From Stemphylium vesicarium (Eukaryota > Ascomycota > Dothideomycetes > Pleosporales > Pleosporaceae): a stretch of DNA of 64,000 bases. Below are positions 1 to 10,757 of the stretch, one piece after another (within the stretch, counting starts at the first letter, position 1; the number at the start of each line of letters is the position of its first letter). Where the stretch lies: contig QXCR01000131.1 in assembly GCA_004380135.1 (NCBI GenBank), forward strand, positions 1 through 64,000, in the 5' to 3' direction. Both the position numbers and the translations under genes were made by a program. The notes under the pieces are model-generated. The model was not told the DNA's origin. It was given only the letters and a program-made list of their open reading frames with translations, and made no database searches.

Positions 1-1020
1 GAAGGCCGCGGCCGACATGGCCGCTACGGCGCTATATAGGAGGTTCTAGTAACGTTTAAATAGCTATTTAACTAGCTTAAGGCTCTTAAGAACTACCTTA
101 AGAATATAAACTATAAAGACTTTAATACGCCTAAAGACTATCTTATTACGCACGTTAACTTTATATATAGTAAGCTTACTAAGTACTATAAAAAATTTAA
201 TAACGCGCCTATTTACTACGCTACTATAGTTCTCTACTCGCACTATAAGAACTACCTTACGGCGCTCTAGAAGGTGCTAAACACCTATATTACCGCCTAT
301 AACGGCGTCCACTATCGCGACGGCTAGCTTAATAATAACTATTAGGCGTTCTTATAAATGTGGCAAGAGCAAAGTAACGCTATAGTCGACGTAGCCGACG
401 CAGTAACGCCGCCGCAAAAGAAGCCCTAGCTAGGGTTATCAGCGTCGCAATTAGCCTTTCTATAGTCGTCGATTAAGACTAATCTGCGATAGGTAGAGGT
501 AAGTCTAAAGGAGGATAAATATAAGATCTAGAGGCGGCAACTAGCGTTAGCTAAGAAGAATTAGCTCTCGCTTAACCTGCTACTCTACTAAGAGTTAATT
601 ACTAGACAATTTCTAGTACTCTTAAAGTTTACTATTAATATACTTATAATACTAGCGGTAGTAGTAGACTATAAATAGACATTTAGCGAGCTTAGTAATA
701 TATTAGACACGCAGAGACTTTAAATAAAGCTAGAACTTATTATAGCTTTATAGAGTTTAAAGAGCTAAAAGAGGCTTAGTATATAGCTAGTAACCACCTC
801 TACTTATAGGCTAGCACGTATACTATTAGAGGAAGAAATTTTAAGAATATAAGAGTAGCTATCCTAATTTAATATTAGTTAATCTAGTTTAAGTTAGTCT
901 AATTAGTCTAGTTAGTCTATAGTAATAGTAACGTTAGTTTAGTTTAATTAGTTTTAATTTACCTAAAAAGTCTTAGTAGTTAGTTTAGTCTAGTTTAGTA
1001 ACCTTTAAACATTAGTTTAG
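1..1020 (+). mobile_element. RIP-degraded hAT transposon, 3' part, cut by window edge
   Basis: This block is very rich in TA dinucleotides and has stops in all frames, unlike the GC-balanced DNA after about 1020, as expected of RIP (C-to-T mutation of repeats). Reading the plus strand through the stops gives hAT transposase traces: a DYLITHVNFIYSKLTKYYKK-like stretch near 135-195, and near 625-730 a degenerate hAT C-terminal dimerisation region with the recognisable core TFSELSNILDTQRL. The last 150 bases or so are simple TTAGT/CTAGT repeats. The 5' end lies outside the window. No intact gene remains. Confidence 0.75.
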
Positions 1021-1289
1021 TTAGTCTGGAGGCCTCCGGACTGACTGAACTGACTGATAGCAAGTCTGCTCCCCACGCCCATCACTCATCGCGCCGGCGC
1101 CACATCCCAATACCCCAACATAACCTCCAGCGCACGCTCCCACTCCTCCTGAAACACAGCCGTAAGCTGTGCTATCTGCTCTACAGACGGCGCGTGACCT
1201 GCCCACATAGCTGGCTGCGAGGCTTGGTGGCGCGCGTAGTGGGGGATTAGGTTGCTAGTAGTGGTGGTGAGATGTTAGCTGTGGATATA

Positions 1290-2026
1290 TCAGGAAGAGT
1301 GGTGAGGGGAGAAAGGGGAAGGGGATGGAAGAGATGAGAAGGATATGGGGAGAAAGGGAAGGGGAGAAACATACTCATTCCCAATCTTACTCAACACCAA
1401 CCAAGCCAGATTCCACGACCGGTTACTCGCTGGATCCATGTAGACGCGTCGTTTTGCCTCGTCTAAGCAGTGGGAACTGTGCAACCCACAAAGGTATCCC
1501 ATCAGCCTTGTTCTCTTCCTGTCTTTCCCAGCGCTTCCATCATCCCACCCACCAACTACGTAGACAAAGCATAGATTGGATGAACGCGAAATCCAAAAGA
1601 GAACAAAACATACCTAAACGGCCAACTCCTCGTCAAACCCCGTAACTCCGTCAAAAGCCCATGCGAATCAACGTAGTAACTCCCTTTCCCAACAGTCAGC
1701 TCAGCCCTCTCCATCGCCTCACTCGTACACCAGATAACAAGTATATGGTAGAAGTTGGGTTTCTCTTACAAGCAGCAGTCATGGGCTCACTGCAATCCGG
1801 CGTCCCCAGCACGGCGAACGCCTTTTCCACTCGGCGCAGTTCGACAATGGTGTTTATGCGGTGAGTGCGGAGGGCGATGATGTATTGGGTTTTTTCTGCC
1901 TGAGGGGTGTAGTTGAGTTATTAGGAGATGTGGGTGGGTAAGTGAGGGAAGGAAGGATGGAGATTGTGGAGAGAGAGAGAGGGAGGGATAAAGGCTTACG
2001 GGCGTGATTTTACGGGCTGAAGACAT
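1290..2026 (-). CDS. Possible small multi-exon gene, unknown
   Basis: I do not recognise this family. A start at 2026 begins a 27-nt exon (MSSARKITP, 2000-2026) followed by a GTAAGC donor. After an acceptor at 1900 a second exon reads AEKTQYIIALRTHRINTIVE and continues with ELRRVEKAFAVLGTPDCSEP, charged and helical in character. Further exons probably carry KGSYYVDSHGLLTELRG (about 1650-1720) and a part around 1380-1540, but the later splice sites and the stop are not secure. The gene lies next to the degraded transposon and could be truncated by it. The end coordinate is a guess; the first two exons are the supported part. Confidence 0.4.
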
Positions 2027-2349
2027 GGTTTGGGGGATTGCGTGTGGAGCGTTTACTGTGGTCGGTGATGGTTGGAGATGAAGAGAGAGAGAGAGCAAGT
2101 TGTGTGGGATTCGATTGCGCAGCGAGATTTAGTTGATCGTCGTGACAGAAAAAGTACGCTGTTCTGAGGAGGCAAAAGATAGGTGGTCGTGTAGTACGTC
2201 AAGTGAAGCTGTTTTGCTGCGATGAGTGCAACATCAAGTTAGAAGAAGAAGAAGAAAGCGCAAGGTAATTATATAAACCAAACCATTCCGTTCCACCCAC
2301 ACCAACAACCTTCCCATTGCTGACGGCCTGAGTCTATCAGGCTCTCGCC

Positions 2350-2728
2350 ATGCAGTCCAGATATCCAAGCCCCACAATCTCAGCCGTACTTATCAAGAAA
2401 GCAGAGAAACATCCCTAGCCAACAGCCAAACCTCCATCAGCTCTCTGGAACCTGAAGCCCGCACGCCATACAACACCCGCCAAGACCACAAAGCCAGCTG
2501 TAAAAGCCAACAGCGCGAAAGCCATCAGGTAAGCACCTCAGCTCTACGCCGTCAAACAAAATCAGCATCTCCATCATACCCTTACCCCATGCCTTCTCCA
2601 TCTCCACCAGAAACAGCCTTCTACACACACTGATAGGCCAGTCGTTCAAATATGCACAGCACCCACCGTACGACAAACTACACAAGTGCTATCGTCAGAT
2701 CCAGATCCCGGGCAAGCCAAACAAGTAA
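2350..2728 (+). CDS. Doubtful small gene
   Basis: A short plus-strand reading with a good donor (CAG|GTAAGC at about 2528) and acceptor (CACCAG, about 2610) joins a Pro/Lys-rich stretch (PTAKPPSALWNLKPARHTTP) in frame to a stretch ending YDKLHKCYRQIQIPGKPNK and a stop at about 2728. The start is unclear: the ATG at 2350 hits a TAG just before the Pro/Lys-rich stretch unless a 33-nt intron is removed, which is very short for a fungus. No family recognised. It may be spurious. Confidence 0.25.
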
Positions 2729-4193
2729 GAACACCGTGATGTGTGATTTGGAAATCCAAGCGTCTGAAACGGGCCGGTAAATCAATAAGCTCAAGCAAGG
2801 TAGCCATGGATTCGGTACCCATCACGACTCAGACATGCTGCCAAGAACAAGGAAGAGACGATGCGTTATTCGTTCGTGTGTGTGGCATATCAACCCCCCC
2901 GGAAGGAAGAAAAAGTGGCTTCGATCCATCTAGGTATTGTCATGGTCAGCTTTTTCTTGCGCCGCACCGCATCGTCCCCGTACGACGTCAAGCGCAGAAA
3001 AGGCGTGCATGTCGAGAGATGTCAAAATTAAGTGGGCGCAGCGAACAGCGAACCACGACAGCTGAACACATATGCTATCGTGAAGTTGAGGCGCGTGTGC
3101 GTGTGATGAATCGGACACTGCGAGACAACATCGTCCGGAACCTCGACTTCCCGTTGTATATCCGGAAACGATGATGCGAAAAGTATGCACTAAAGCCTAG
3201 GAAAGAGAGCCGCAAGTGAGGCTGAGGCTGATGTTTGGCATTGCTGACGGTGACGGTGGGAGAGCAAGGCTATGTGTGTATGTGGGGGGAAAGAAAAGAG
3301 CCTCAGACTGTGGCGCTAGTTTAGCGTGTGGCGCAGCGCACTTTTCAACTTGTCCAACTTCACCGCTTTTCGGCTGTCGCATTTGCTGGACAATAATCAA
3401 AGGCGCATGTAGTCATGTTCCGGATGTTGGTCTTTGCGAACATCTTTTGAGAAAATGTGCTGACGGCCTAGCGGAAGGATTGCGGTCCAGAGATGGAAAT
3501 GTGCCCTTGATAGGCGTGGAGCTACACCATTCATTCCATCACGACACTAGCCACACTCGGATCATGCGATTCTGTTTCCGCCTGCACCAAGTCAACATTA
3601 TCTTCTTTGAGAGTTTCTCATCCAGTCAAATGCGCATGAGGCTGGATGTGGGTGCATCAGCAGCCCTACCTCAGAAGTAGTTTTATGCCGTCGAGCCGCA
3701 GTGTCCACGTGCAACGACGCGGTGATGCAATACCAAGTTTCTTCGCAGGGCCATTCTGAGCGTCAGTTGGATACGACAATACCAAGCTCTGGAAGATCAT
3801 CCGCTAGCAGGTATGCTTATCGAGGCTCATCTCATCTACAGTTTGCCATCCAGTCATCCAGTGCTGGTCCCTGTAACCTTGGACCCTAGGTTTCATCCTC
3901 AGCTGGGTTGTCGCTGGTCGCCTTGGTTGCGGAGATACTCGATACTGCCTGATGACGACCGTAATTCCTTTTCACAGTATTCTCACGTTAGAAATCCGAC
4001 GTAGCAGCGTCTTTCAAGTCCACTTTGCATCACTTCAGCTCACACTGTCGTGTCTTGTGCGTCAACGAGTTGACGGTAAAGATTCATGTTGATAGATTCT
4101 TTTACGTGAGCGGGCAGATGGTCTTTCGACTCTGCAATGCCTTGAAAGTCATCCTTCACCTTGTACACACAGACACCTAGACCGAGGGGCAGT
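2729..4193. other. Intergenic, nothing recognised
   Basis: Several frames stay open for 60-150 codons on both strands, but none has fungal coding character, splice structure or a recognisable family. Confidence 0.6.
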
Positions 4194-4975
4194 CTATATG
4201 CTCAGCGCCATGATGGAGTTTACAATATCGTTGTCGTTCTCCTTGAGGGCCTTGACGGCCTTCTTCCGGGAGACACTAGCCTGTTGCATGACGAGCTCAA
4301 TGTCCTTGCCCTCGAGACCGGAGTCATCAACCTCCTCGTCATCGTCCTCCTCCTCTTCCTCCTCCTTCTTGTCCTCGACGGCCTTGCCCTTGGAGGCCTC
4401 GTCACCGTGGTCGTGACCAGCGTGGTCGTGGGGCTGGGACTCGGCTTGAGCAAGCTGCTGAGCGGCGGAGGCCTGAGCCTGGGAGTTGAGGTCCTCGATC
4501 TTGGCCTCACCGAAGATGCTGGTGCGGGGTCAGTAGGTGGTCGGGCAATGGAGGGGCAGCGGACTAACATCCAGGTGTTGCTTGAGGGGGACTTGTATAC
4601 GTCGGGCTGGTTGATGACGAAGAGAATCTGCCATGTCTGTCAGCCCAATTCCTCAGGCGTGGTCATGCCCGCATCTCGGCGTGGTTTGGTGTTTGTCGAT
4701 GGCGGCTTCCCACTAGCAATTGCCCGGCAGGCACTCACGTTTTTGGGCCGGCGGAGGGTGACGCGGGTGATGCCGTCAATGTGCTTCAGTCCCAGCTTGG
4801 CGATGGCCTTGCGAGCCTTCTTCTCGTTGCGGGAGTGGACAGCGACCGAAGAGCCTGCAGGCACATTCACCTCGCCCTCCTCGTTCTCGGACTCGTCGCT
4901 CGACTCATCCTCCTCAATCTGGACGTTCTTCTTCTCGGGCTCGTCGGCGATCTCTTCAATGCGGGGGTTGGCCAT
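4194..4975 (-). CDS. EGD2: Nascent polypeptide-associated complex subunit alpha
   Basis: Alpha subunit of NAC, the heterodimer (with the beta subunit EGD1/BTF3) that binds nascent chains at the ribosome exit tunnel. Three exons (4739-4975, 4569-4627, 4194-4518) give 206 residues, the usual fungal length. Visible landmarks: an acidic N-terminus, the NAC domain with RNEKKARKAIAKLGLKHIDG, then ILFVINQPDVYKSPSSNTW and FGEAKIEDLNSQAQ spanning both introns, an acidic Lys/Glu/Asp linker, and a C-terminal UBA domain starting near DIELVMQQASVSRKKAVKAL. The start MANPRIEEIADEP is the conserved fungal one; an upstream in-frame ATG at 5137 is not needed. It is followed on the same strand by another translation gene, RPL14. 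Confidence 0.95.
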
Positions 4976-5450
4976 TTTGTCGGTGTGTGGTTGACTGTTG
5001 ACTACGTGGTGTTGGAGAGGGGGGCTGTATGCGACTAGGTTGTTCCGAAGCAATTCTGAGGTACCGAAAAGATTTGTGGGCGGAATCGCGCTAAGTTCCC
5101 CATTCACTTTCGACATGTCGGCAGCATCACATTTCATTCACCGAGAATATCATTTCAAAGAGGGTATCAAATTGGCAATTCTAGTTGCAGTCTTCGTATG
5201 CGTGTGTTCATGAAATTGTGGATTGGACTCTCTTGCTACATGTAGAATGCATGCGAGAGCCGAGTAAACCTTTCCCATCCGAATTGCACCATGCCAAACA
5301 TTGGACTTATTCACCCGAAACCAGGTCTTGAATTTTTGAATGCCTTTGAGGGTCGCCTTCGGAATGCTCATGAAAATGCACGTCATGCCTCTGCGTCACC
5401 TGCATGCAGCCACCACCACAACGCCTGTCTCCCGACAGCATCTAGACTAT

Positions 5451-6020
5451 CTATGCCTTTGCGCTGGCGCGGATCTTGGCGAAGGTCTTTTGGACCTCGA
5501 AGCGGGCCTGCTATTGTTAGCTATGGTCTTCTGCTGTCGCATCTAGTGCCCTGATCGCGACCAGGATACTATAACCTCCACGTACCTGCTTCCTCATCTT
5601 CATGACCTTGAAGCGCTCAAAGTCGTTCAGTCCCCGCCTCTTCTGGATGGCCGCACGCTTCTTTGCCCATGAGCTCTCGTCGAACTTCTGCTGGACCTTG
5701 TGCTCCTCCCACTTCTTCGCAACGTGGCCGACACCGCTGGCGCGGGGAAGCTTGGGGATGACGATGGGTGTGAGGGAGAGCTTGGCGAGGGCGATTTCCT
5801 GGCGGGGGACGGGGGCCTTCTCGGAAGGACCATCGACGAGAACCTATGTCGCTGTGAGCCGCGAAACCTTTACAAAGTCCCGGGGAGTCCGTACACGCTT
5901 GTGGTCAATGATCTCGACGATGGCAGCAAGGCGACCCTCGTACTGACCCTCGTTGAAGAGGACCACACGGCCGACCTCGACCAGCCTCCAGGCGCTCGTG
6001 GTAATTTCTGCGTCACCCAT
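5451..6020 (-). CDS. RPL14: 60S ribosomal protein L14
   Basis: Large-subunit ribosomal protein eL14. Three exons (5895-6020, 5586-5843, 5451-5507) with phase-0 introns give 146 residues, the expected size. The first exon holds the KOW-like region (WRLVEVGRVVLFNEGQYEGR, then LAAIVEIIDHKR); the second starts VLVDGPSEKAPVPRQ and contains KRRGLNDFERFKVMKMRKQ; the last exon ends in the basic Ala/Lys tail FAKIRASAKA. The final acceptor is ambiguous by one CAG triplet; family conservation (RKQAR) favours the later one. Early introns are typical of fungal ribosomal protein genes. Confidence 0.95.
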
Positions 6021-6365
6021 TTCGTCGGTTGTGCTGCGAATGAATGTTAGATCGTGAGAAACGTATGTATTGCAGCGTCGAAATGCGTACTGGTCGGCAA
6101 ATGGGAGTCGGTTGTGATGTTCTTGTCGGGAGTAAAGGCAATGTTCGAAACTATCCAAAATCCAAGTGCGGCGCCGGGGACGTGCACAAGCGAAGCCCGG
6201 CTTGGCGCTAGCAGAAAAACCCGACCGCGACCGCGACTTTCTTTCCTCACGCTCTACTCTTGACAAACATCGGCAATGCTGCAGGCGACGCGGTATGCGC
6301 TAACACTACAGCGCATTTATTATGCGCATAGAGGCTGTACTTGCGATACATGACATCGCGCAGCA
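6021..6365. other. RPL14 upstream region
   Basis: No gene seen. This should hold the RPL14 promoter and 5' leader, possibly with a leader intron; no motif stands out. Confidence 0.5.
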
Positions 6366-7026
6366 TGGCTCCGTCCATCAATCTGCAGACTGACACTCGC
6401 TACGACTTAGCTCAACAGCTCCACTGGTAAGTCTCCATCCTCCACAACCCATCTCCCCATTCAAGGATGACATAATTTGCGATTGAGCTCGTCGTCGGAG
6501 ACCCTCGCCGGGGTCTCTTAACGGCGGCGGGTTTATGATATTCACTTCTTACATATTCTGAGTTTGCTTCACCACCCAGCTTCATCGTCTCGACATTGAG
6601 TTTGAAACCGAAGCTGACCTCAAAAAGACTTTTAGACACGTATACATCTAGTTGTTTGCTTGCTTCCTGCATGCGCCATCGACATGGGACTGCTGACTCC
6701 AGCGCACAGCGATATCTCAAAGGTCAGTCAAGCTTTGTTTTTCACCTACCCCTTCCAATGATTACAACATGCAATAGATAGTATATGATTTCCATGATTA
6801 CTATTTTATCACCAAGATCACTGAGGAAGATCTCAATCCCACTTGTGTTTACAGCTCTGTCTTGGCGCAAATGGCTAACAAGTTTTCAGACAGATACTGC
6901 AGATCGTTGCATCGGTCCCGATCCGTGAAGATGCCAGCAGCGCTACCTGCAACGCCCTGCGAAGTACGGATCGTTTCTGAAGGCACGTCGCATGTGATGA
7001 GACATTTCTTTGTTAATCCTCAGTGA
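6366..7026 (+). CDS. Candidate small multi-exon gene, unknown
   Basis: The best evidence is an open exon without its own start at 6778-7026 (82 residues plus stop): it begins IVYDFHDYYFITKITEEDLN, continues PTCVYSSVLAQMANKFSDRY, and ends MRHFFVNPQ. It is preceded by an acceptor (GCAATAG) and, across a 55-nt intron, by an exon ending PAHSDISK with a GTCAGT donor at 6723. That exon could start at an ATG at 6684 (95 residues in total) or continue from an upstream exon: an ATG at 6366 opens MAPSINLQTDTRYDLAQQLH followed by a perfect TG|GTAAGT donor at about 6427, but its phase does not join cleanly. No family recognised. The last exon is likely real; the 5' part is uncertain. Confidence 0.4.
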
Positions 7027-7175
7027 ATGCTCATTCAGTCTTTGCTATTCCGCCGTGCGGCTTCATTCAGCCTTTGATTATGAGCATGCATTCGCAAATA
7101 TGGACAATAACATCGATATATGTAAGTTTGTGGTTGCGGATTAACTCCCCATCTCCAAGGTAGTCGGTAGCTAGC

Positions 7176-8387
7176 TCAATCAATCACATCACTCTCAACC
7201 ACTCTCTGCTCGGGCGTCCCTGTTCTCCTCCGCGTGATCTTTCTCCCATAATTTCGATAGAGATTCATCAACAGCTCTCTCACAACAGGCTGGAAGACTG
7301 TCCTCGCATCAAACTTGCTTCCACCATAGGGAAATGGCACAATCTTAGTCCAATCGGCGTTGTCCTCGAAATAGAATTCCAGATCGAATGCCTCGGCTCT
7401 CTTGAGCATGTCTTTGAGCATCGCTCCCTTGTGGCCATTGACGTCGGCCCATGCCCAGAGAGCGGGATCGTGAAAGTCGAGAACGCTTGACGCCTCGCCA
7501 GCGAGGATTTGCGCATTGAACAAGAGATGTCGAAGAATGTTGATGCCGCAGCCGCAATTGATAGCCGCATATCGCAGCATCTCGGTGGTGATACCCTTTG
7601 GTACGCCTAGAAGCACCGCCAAAGCAGCAACAGCATGCTCATTCCTCTCCCTAATGGCATCTTCCATACCCGCCTTCGCCGCTTCTCCCGCCATGCTCCC
7701 CTCCCAATCAACCTCTCCGTTCAAACTCACCAAGACATACAGCAACGACGCCTTATCGTCCGTCCAAGGGCCATGCAGCAGTTTCTCAGGCACATGAAAG
7801 CCCCTCGCAAAAGCCAGATGAGAAATCTTGTTAAATTTGTACGGCCAGAGCCCATCGAAATACGAGGCGTCGGGGATACTGACTCCAGGCCACGCCTTGC
7901 CGCGCAACTTGACCATTGCATCGTGCGCGCGCTGCACATAAGCGAGGAAGAAGTCGAAGGTGTAAAAACGACAGGACAAAATTTCGGATTGCAGTGCTGC
8001 ATCACTAGTGACGGTGCGGTCGCGGTGGTTTGTCCGGTGGTCTACAGTGTGGAAGAAGGAGCGCATGGTAAACTCCATTGTGATTGTGCGCGACGACAGT
8101 TTCTTGCCCAGGGAATACGAACATCGCGGAAGCGCAATGTTCATGCTATGCAGGAATATCATTTCGAGTAATTCGACAGGGAGGCCTTGCAGGGTCGGCA
8201 TGGCGGGCGTAGTAGTTTTTGCGTTGCTTTTTGCTTTGGGTTTCCGAATCCGTTTTGGTTGAGAGGTTGAGGCGGACGGGTTTTGGGCAAGTGTCGATGC
8301 GGTTTTGAGGGCTGCGGCTGCTGCTGCAAGGGCTGGGTGTTTGTACTTTCGTTTCTTGCCGCGTACGGTGATGGGTGTGAGTTCCAT
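7176..8387 (-). CDS. F-box-like protein, uncharacterised
   Basis: A single-exon gene of 403 residues. The N-terminus is a basic, Ala/Lys/Pro-rich nuclear-signal-like region (GKKRKYKHPALAAAAAAL and PKRIRKPKAKS). An F-box-like motif follows at about 67-85 (LQGLPVELLEMIFLHSMNIA), the segment that binds Skp1 in SCF ubiquitin ligases. The rest is a helical region without recognised substrate-binding repeats, as in the large F-box-like families of Pezizomycotina, whose targets are mostly unknown. A TTC microsatellite lies just upstream of the start, at about 8396-8418. Function beyond the F-box is not inferable. Confidence 0.8.
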   Translation of the reverse strand: MELTPITVRGKKRKYKHPALAAAAAALKTASTLAQNPSASTSQPKRIRKPKAKSNAKTTTPAMPTLQGLPVELLEMIFLHSMNIALPRCSYSLGKKLSSRTITMEFTMRSFFHTVDHRTNHRDRTVTSDAALQSEILSCRFYTFDFFLAYVQRAHDAMVKLRGKAWPGVSIPDASYFDGLWPYKFNKISHLAFARGFHVPEKLLHGPWTDDKASLLYVLVSLNGEVDWEGSMAGEAAKAGMEDAIRERNEHAVAALAVLLGVPKGITTEMLRYAAINCGCGINILRHLLFNAQILAGEASSVLDFHDPALWAWADVNGHKGAMLKDMLKRAEAFDLEFYFEDNADWTKIVPFPYGGSKFDARTVFQPVVRELLMNLYRNYGRKITRRRTGTPEQRVVESDVID

Positions 8388-8918
8388 TGGCTCTTTCTTC
8401 TTCTTCTTCTTCTTCTTATATGCGCGGCGTCACACCAGGCAGCAACAAAGTAAGCCCCGTCTCCGATTGCATGCAGCAATGCGCAAAGTGCATGGATCGG
8501 GAAAGGTCAGTCTTGAACCTGGAAGATCAGGGTGGTGCGCCTCGTGTGGTGCGTGCGCAGATTGTGGCTTTGCCGCGGCGTTGTTCCTGGGCTAGCTTCA
8601 ATTGTTTCCGCTGCTCTTCTCGTCGCATAAACAAAAGACGTCGACGCAGCTGAAAACGTCACGCGCAATCGCCACAACCCGAAAGGAATATCATCTCGAA
8701 ATTGTGACGGGAAGAGTTGGAAGAGATGCAAGTCCACGCTGTACCGGACTCTGAGCGCGCGTTTGATTCGACGGGGAGGAGGCTGCCCTGGGCGTTTGAG
8801 TATGCAGAGTAAGTAGCTCTTTCACTACATTTGTTTGGTGTGAGGCTTTCACGGAGGCGGTCGCGATGGAGAAGAGTACATTCTACGAGATCCCACCTCT
8901 CCTACCAAGCCCAACACC

Positions 8919-10307
8919 ATGGAAGACCTCGACTGGGACGTTCCTATATCTCAGCGCACGCGGCTGACACCAGACCTTGACAGCTCAGAACAAAACCAAC
9001 GGCGCATACCAGAAGAAAAGGGACCCTTTGGCAAAGCACGAAAACGCGGAACCTCACGAGCAAAGACACCATTGGGCGCCAACCACGCGGCCGATGAAGC
9101 GAAACTCCTCAACCAGCGTATAACCGACGACATCTTCGGTCGCTACAAAGCAGAGGAGGACAAGAGGCGCTCAGTATCATCGCGTCCCGTCGCCGCACTA
9201 CCCGCGTCCGCCTCAGCGCCGAACCTAATAGATGTGAGCAACGGCCTAAACGCCTCCTTCGCAGCCGGCGCCGCTTCAACCACAGCCTTTGCACAAGAAC
9301 CCAAGGAAGTCATACTCTACGGCTACGGCAACGACGCGCAATGGGCCGCGATATCGCACTACGAAAAAGTGTCCAACGGCCTGATCTACGAGGAATACGA
9401 CCGCGAACCATACAACAACAAGTTCGGCCTAACCTTCACATCGCAACGCGCAGCACACTACCGCACGCTGAGCAAAGGGGCACTGCGCAAAGTAAACGAA
9501 TACGTCGGCGGCGACCACTGGATCAAAGTCACCTTTGACAGCGCCGAAGCCGCGGAGCGCGCGTGCCACTACAGCCCCAAGAACATCCAAGGCTACACCG
9601 TCTACGCGGAAATGTACAGAGGAACCGGTCCGCAAGGCGGCGACCGGCCCATTCGCGCAGAACCCGGAAGCCTATCCCAAGCCGCATCGCCCAACACCGT
9701 GTCCTCAGCTACTGTTGGAGGAGGAGGATTAGGAGCGAGAGGCGCCGCGACATCCCAGTCCTCAGCTACCGCCTCGTCAGCAACAGCAACAGCACCGCTA
9801 CTCCAGCCGCAAATGAGCCAAATACCAGGCCCTCGTTCGCTCACTGACCCACCTTTCATGCGCACCACTGCTGGCTCCTTCCCCTCCCACCTCGACGACA
9901 TGCCCAGAGAACCCTACACCCAGCACCACAGCGTCCTCGACCCAAACACCATCCCCGCCCACACCACCACAACAACAGCAACAGCAACAACAACATCCCT
10001 AAATCCCCGCTCCCATCGCGCAACCCTCCGCCTAAAAGGCGCAAATGTCCGCCCCGCCACATTCCTCTCCCCCGAAAAAGCCTTCCTCCCCGCTAAACCC
10101 CGCTGGCAGCAGACTCTCTCTGATCTACCGCTTATTGGCTGGGTTGTAGGCTCCGGGTCCGGTGTGATTGGCGATTCGGTCCCACGCCTGCCGGACGGGG
10201 GATTTGATGCGCAAAGTGCAAGTTTGTATTGGAGGGCTTGGTATGCGGTTGATTCGTGCTTGGGTAGTGATTTTTGTGGGGTTAGGGAGGCGGAGTATGA
10301 TGATTGA
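8919..10307 (+). CDS. NUP53: Nucleoporin of the Nup53/Nup35 (MPPN) family
   Basis: Inner-ring nucleoporin that binds Nup170/Nic96 and the nuclear membrane. The 462-residue single-exon frame has a disordered N-terminus, then the RRM-like MPPN domain at roughly 130-235: EVILYGYGNDAQWAAISHYE, KFGLTFTSQRAAHYRTLSKG, DHWIKVTFDSAEAAERACHY, then YTVYAEMYRG. A long Ser/Thr/Pro/Ala-rich linker follows. The C-terminus contains LIGWVVGSGSGVIGDSVP and an amphipathic, Trp-containing end, consistent with the membrane-binding helix of this family. The same frame stays open and protein-like upstream of the ATG (RDGEEYILRDPTSPTKPNT), so an extra 5' exon is possible; I kept the first clear ATG. The symbol is by family resemblance. 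Confidence 0.85.
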   Translation: MEDLDWDVPISQRTRLTPDLDSSEQNQRRIPEEKGPFGKARKRGTSRAKTPLGANHAADEAKLLNQRITDDIFGRYKAEEDKRRSVSSRPVAALPASASAPNLIDVSNGLNASFAAGAASTTAFAQEPKEVILYGYGNDAQWAAISHYEKVSNGLIYEEYDREPYNNKFGLTFTSQRAAHYRTLSKGALRKVNEYVGGDHWIKVTFDSAEAAERACHYSPKNIQGYTVYAEMYRGTGPQGGDRPIRAEPGSLSQAASPNTVSSATVGGGGLGARGAATSQSSATASSATATAPLLQPQMSQIPGPRSLTDPPFMRTTAGSFPSHLDDMPREPYTQHHSVLDPNTIPAHTTTTTATATTTSLNPRSHRATLRLKGANVRPATFLSPEKAFLPAKPRWQQTLSDLPLIGWVVGSGSGVIGDSVPRLPDGGFDAQSASLYWRAWYAVDSCLGSDFCGVREAEYDD

Positions 10308-10757
10308 AGGAGTGGAGTGAGGGAGGGAGGAAAGATGTAAAGGGGGGATATTCGCATGTGGTGGGTGGGGGTTGTACAATGAGGGTGGTGGGTTCTTATC
10401 TGGCGAATTGAGGGGGTAAACATGAGCATTGGGTGGCGTTTTTTTAGGCGCGTTTGCATGAACAAGTCCTTTTGTTCTTTTTTTCTTTTTTTCTCTCCCT
10501 TGGATGTTTGCAAATTGACGAAGATGCGGTATTGGATCGAATATATACTGCAGTCTGTGGTATTGCAAAAAAAATGTAATATTATTTCAAGAGCCAACGC
10601 CAACGCCCGGAAAGAAGTTTACATCTAACACGCATATGTGACAATCATGCTTTCGGTCCTGGCTTCAGCTCATCCCCATCGGAAAAAAGGCCAAGATGCC
10701 ACATGCTTTATCCTCTCCAATCCCCTGGCGACTTTGTAGTTGTTTGTAGTAGTGCGC
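10308..10757. other. Convergent 3' flanks of NUP53 and SAR1
   Basis: No gene seen between two converging genes. AT-rich tracts (10487-10500 and the A-run at about 10566) are plausible polyadenylation regions. Confidence 0.5.

Noticed and set aside
4161..4994. 277-codon plus-strand frame rich in Leu/Val
   Set aside because: Antisense shadow of EGD2; its composition mirrors the acidic/Lys-rich codons of the real gene.
8726..8814. ATG with short frame MQVHAVPDSERAFDSTGRRL as first exon of the nucleoporin
   Set aside because: Its donor phase does not join the nucleoporin frame, and the intron needed would be only about 36 nt.
9914..10603. 229-codon minus-strand frame
   Set aside because: Antisense of the nucleoporin C-terminus and its 3' flank; low-complexity translation.
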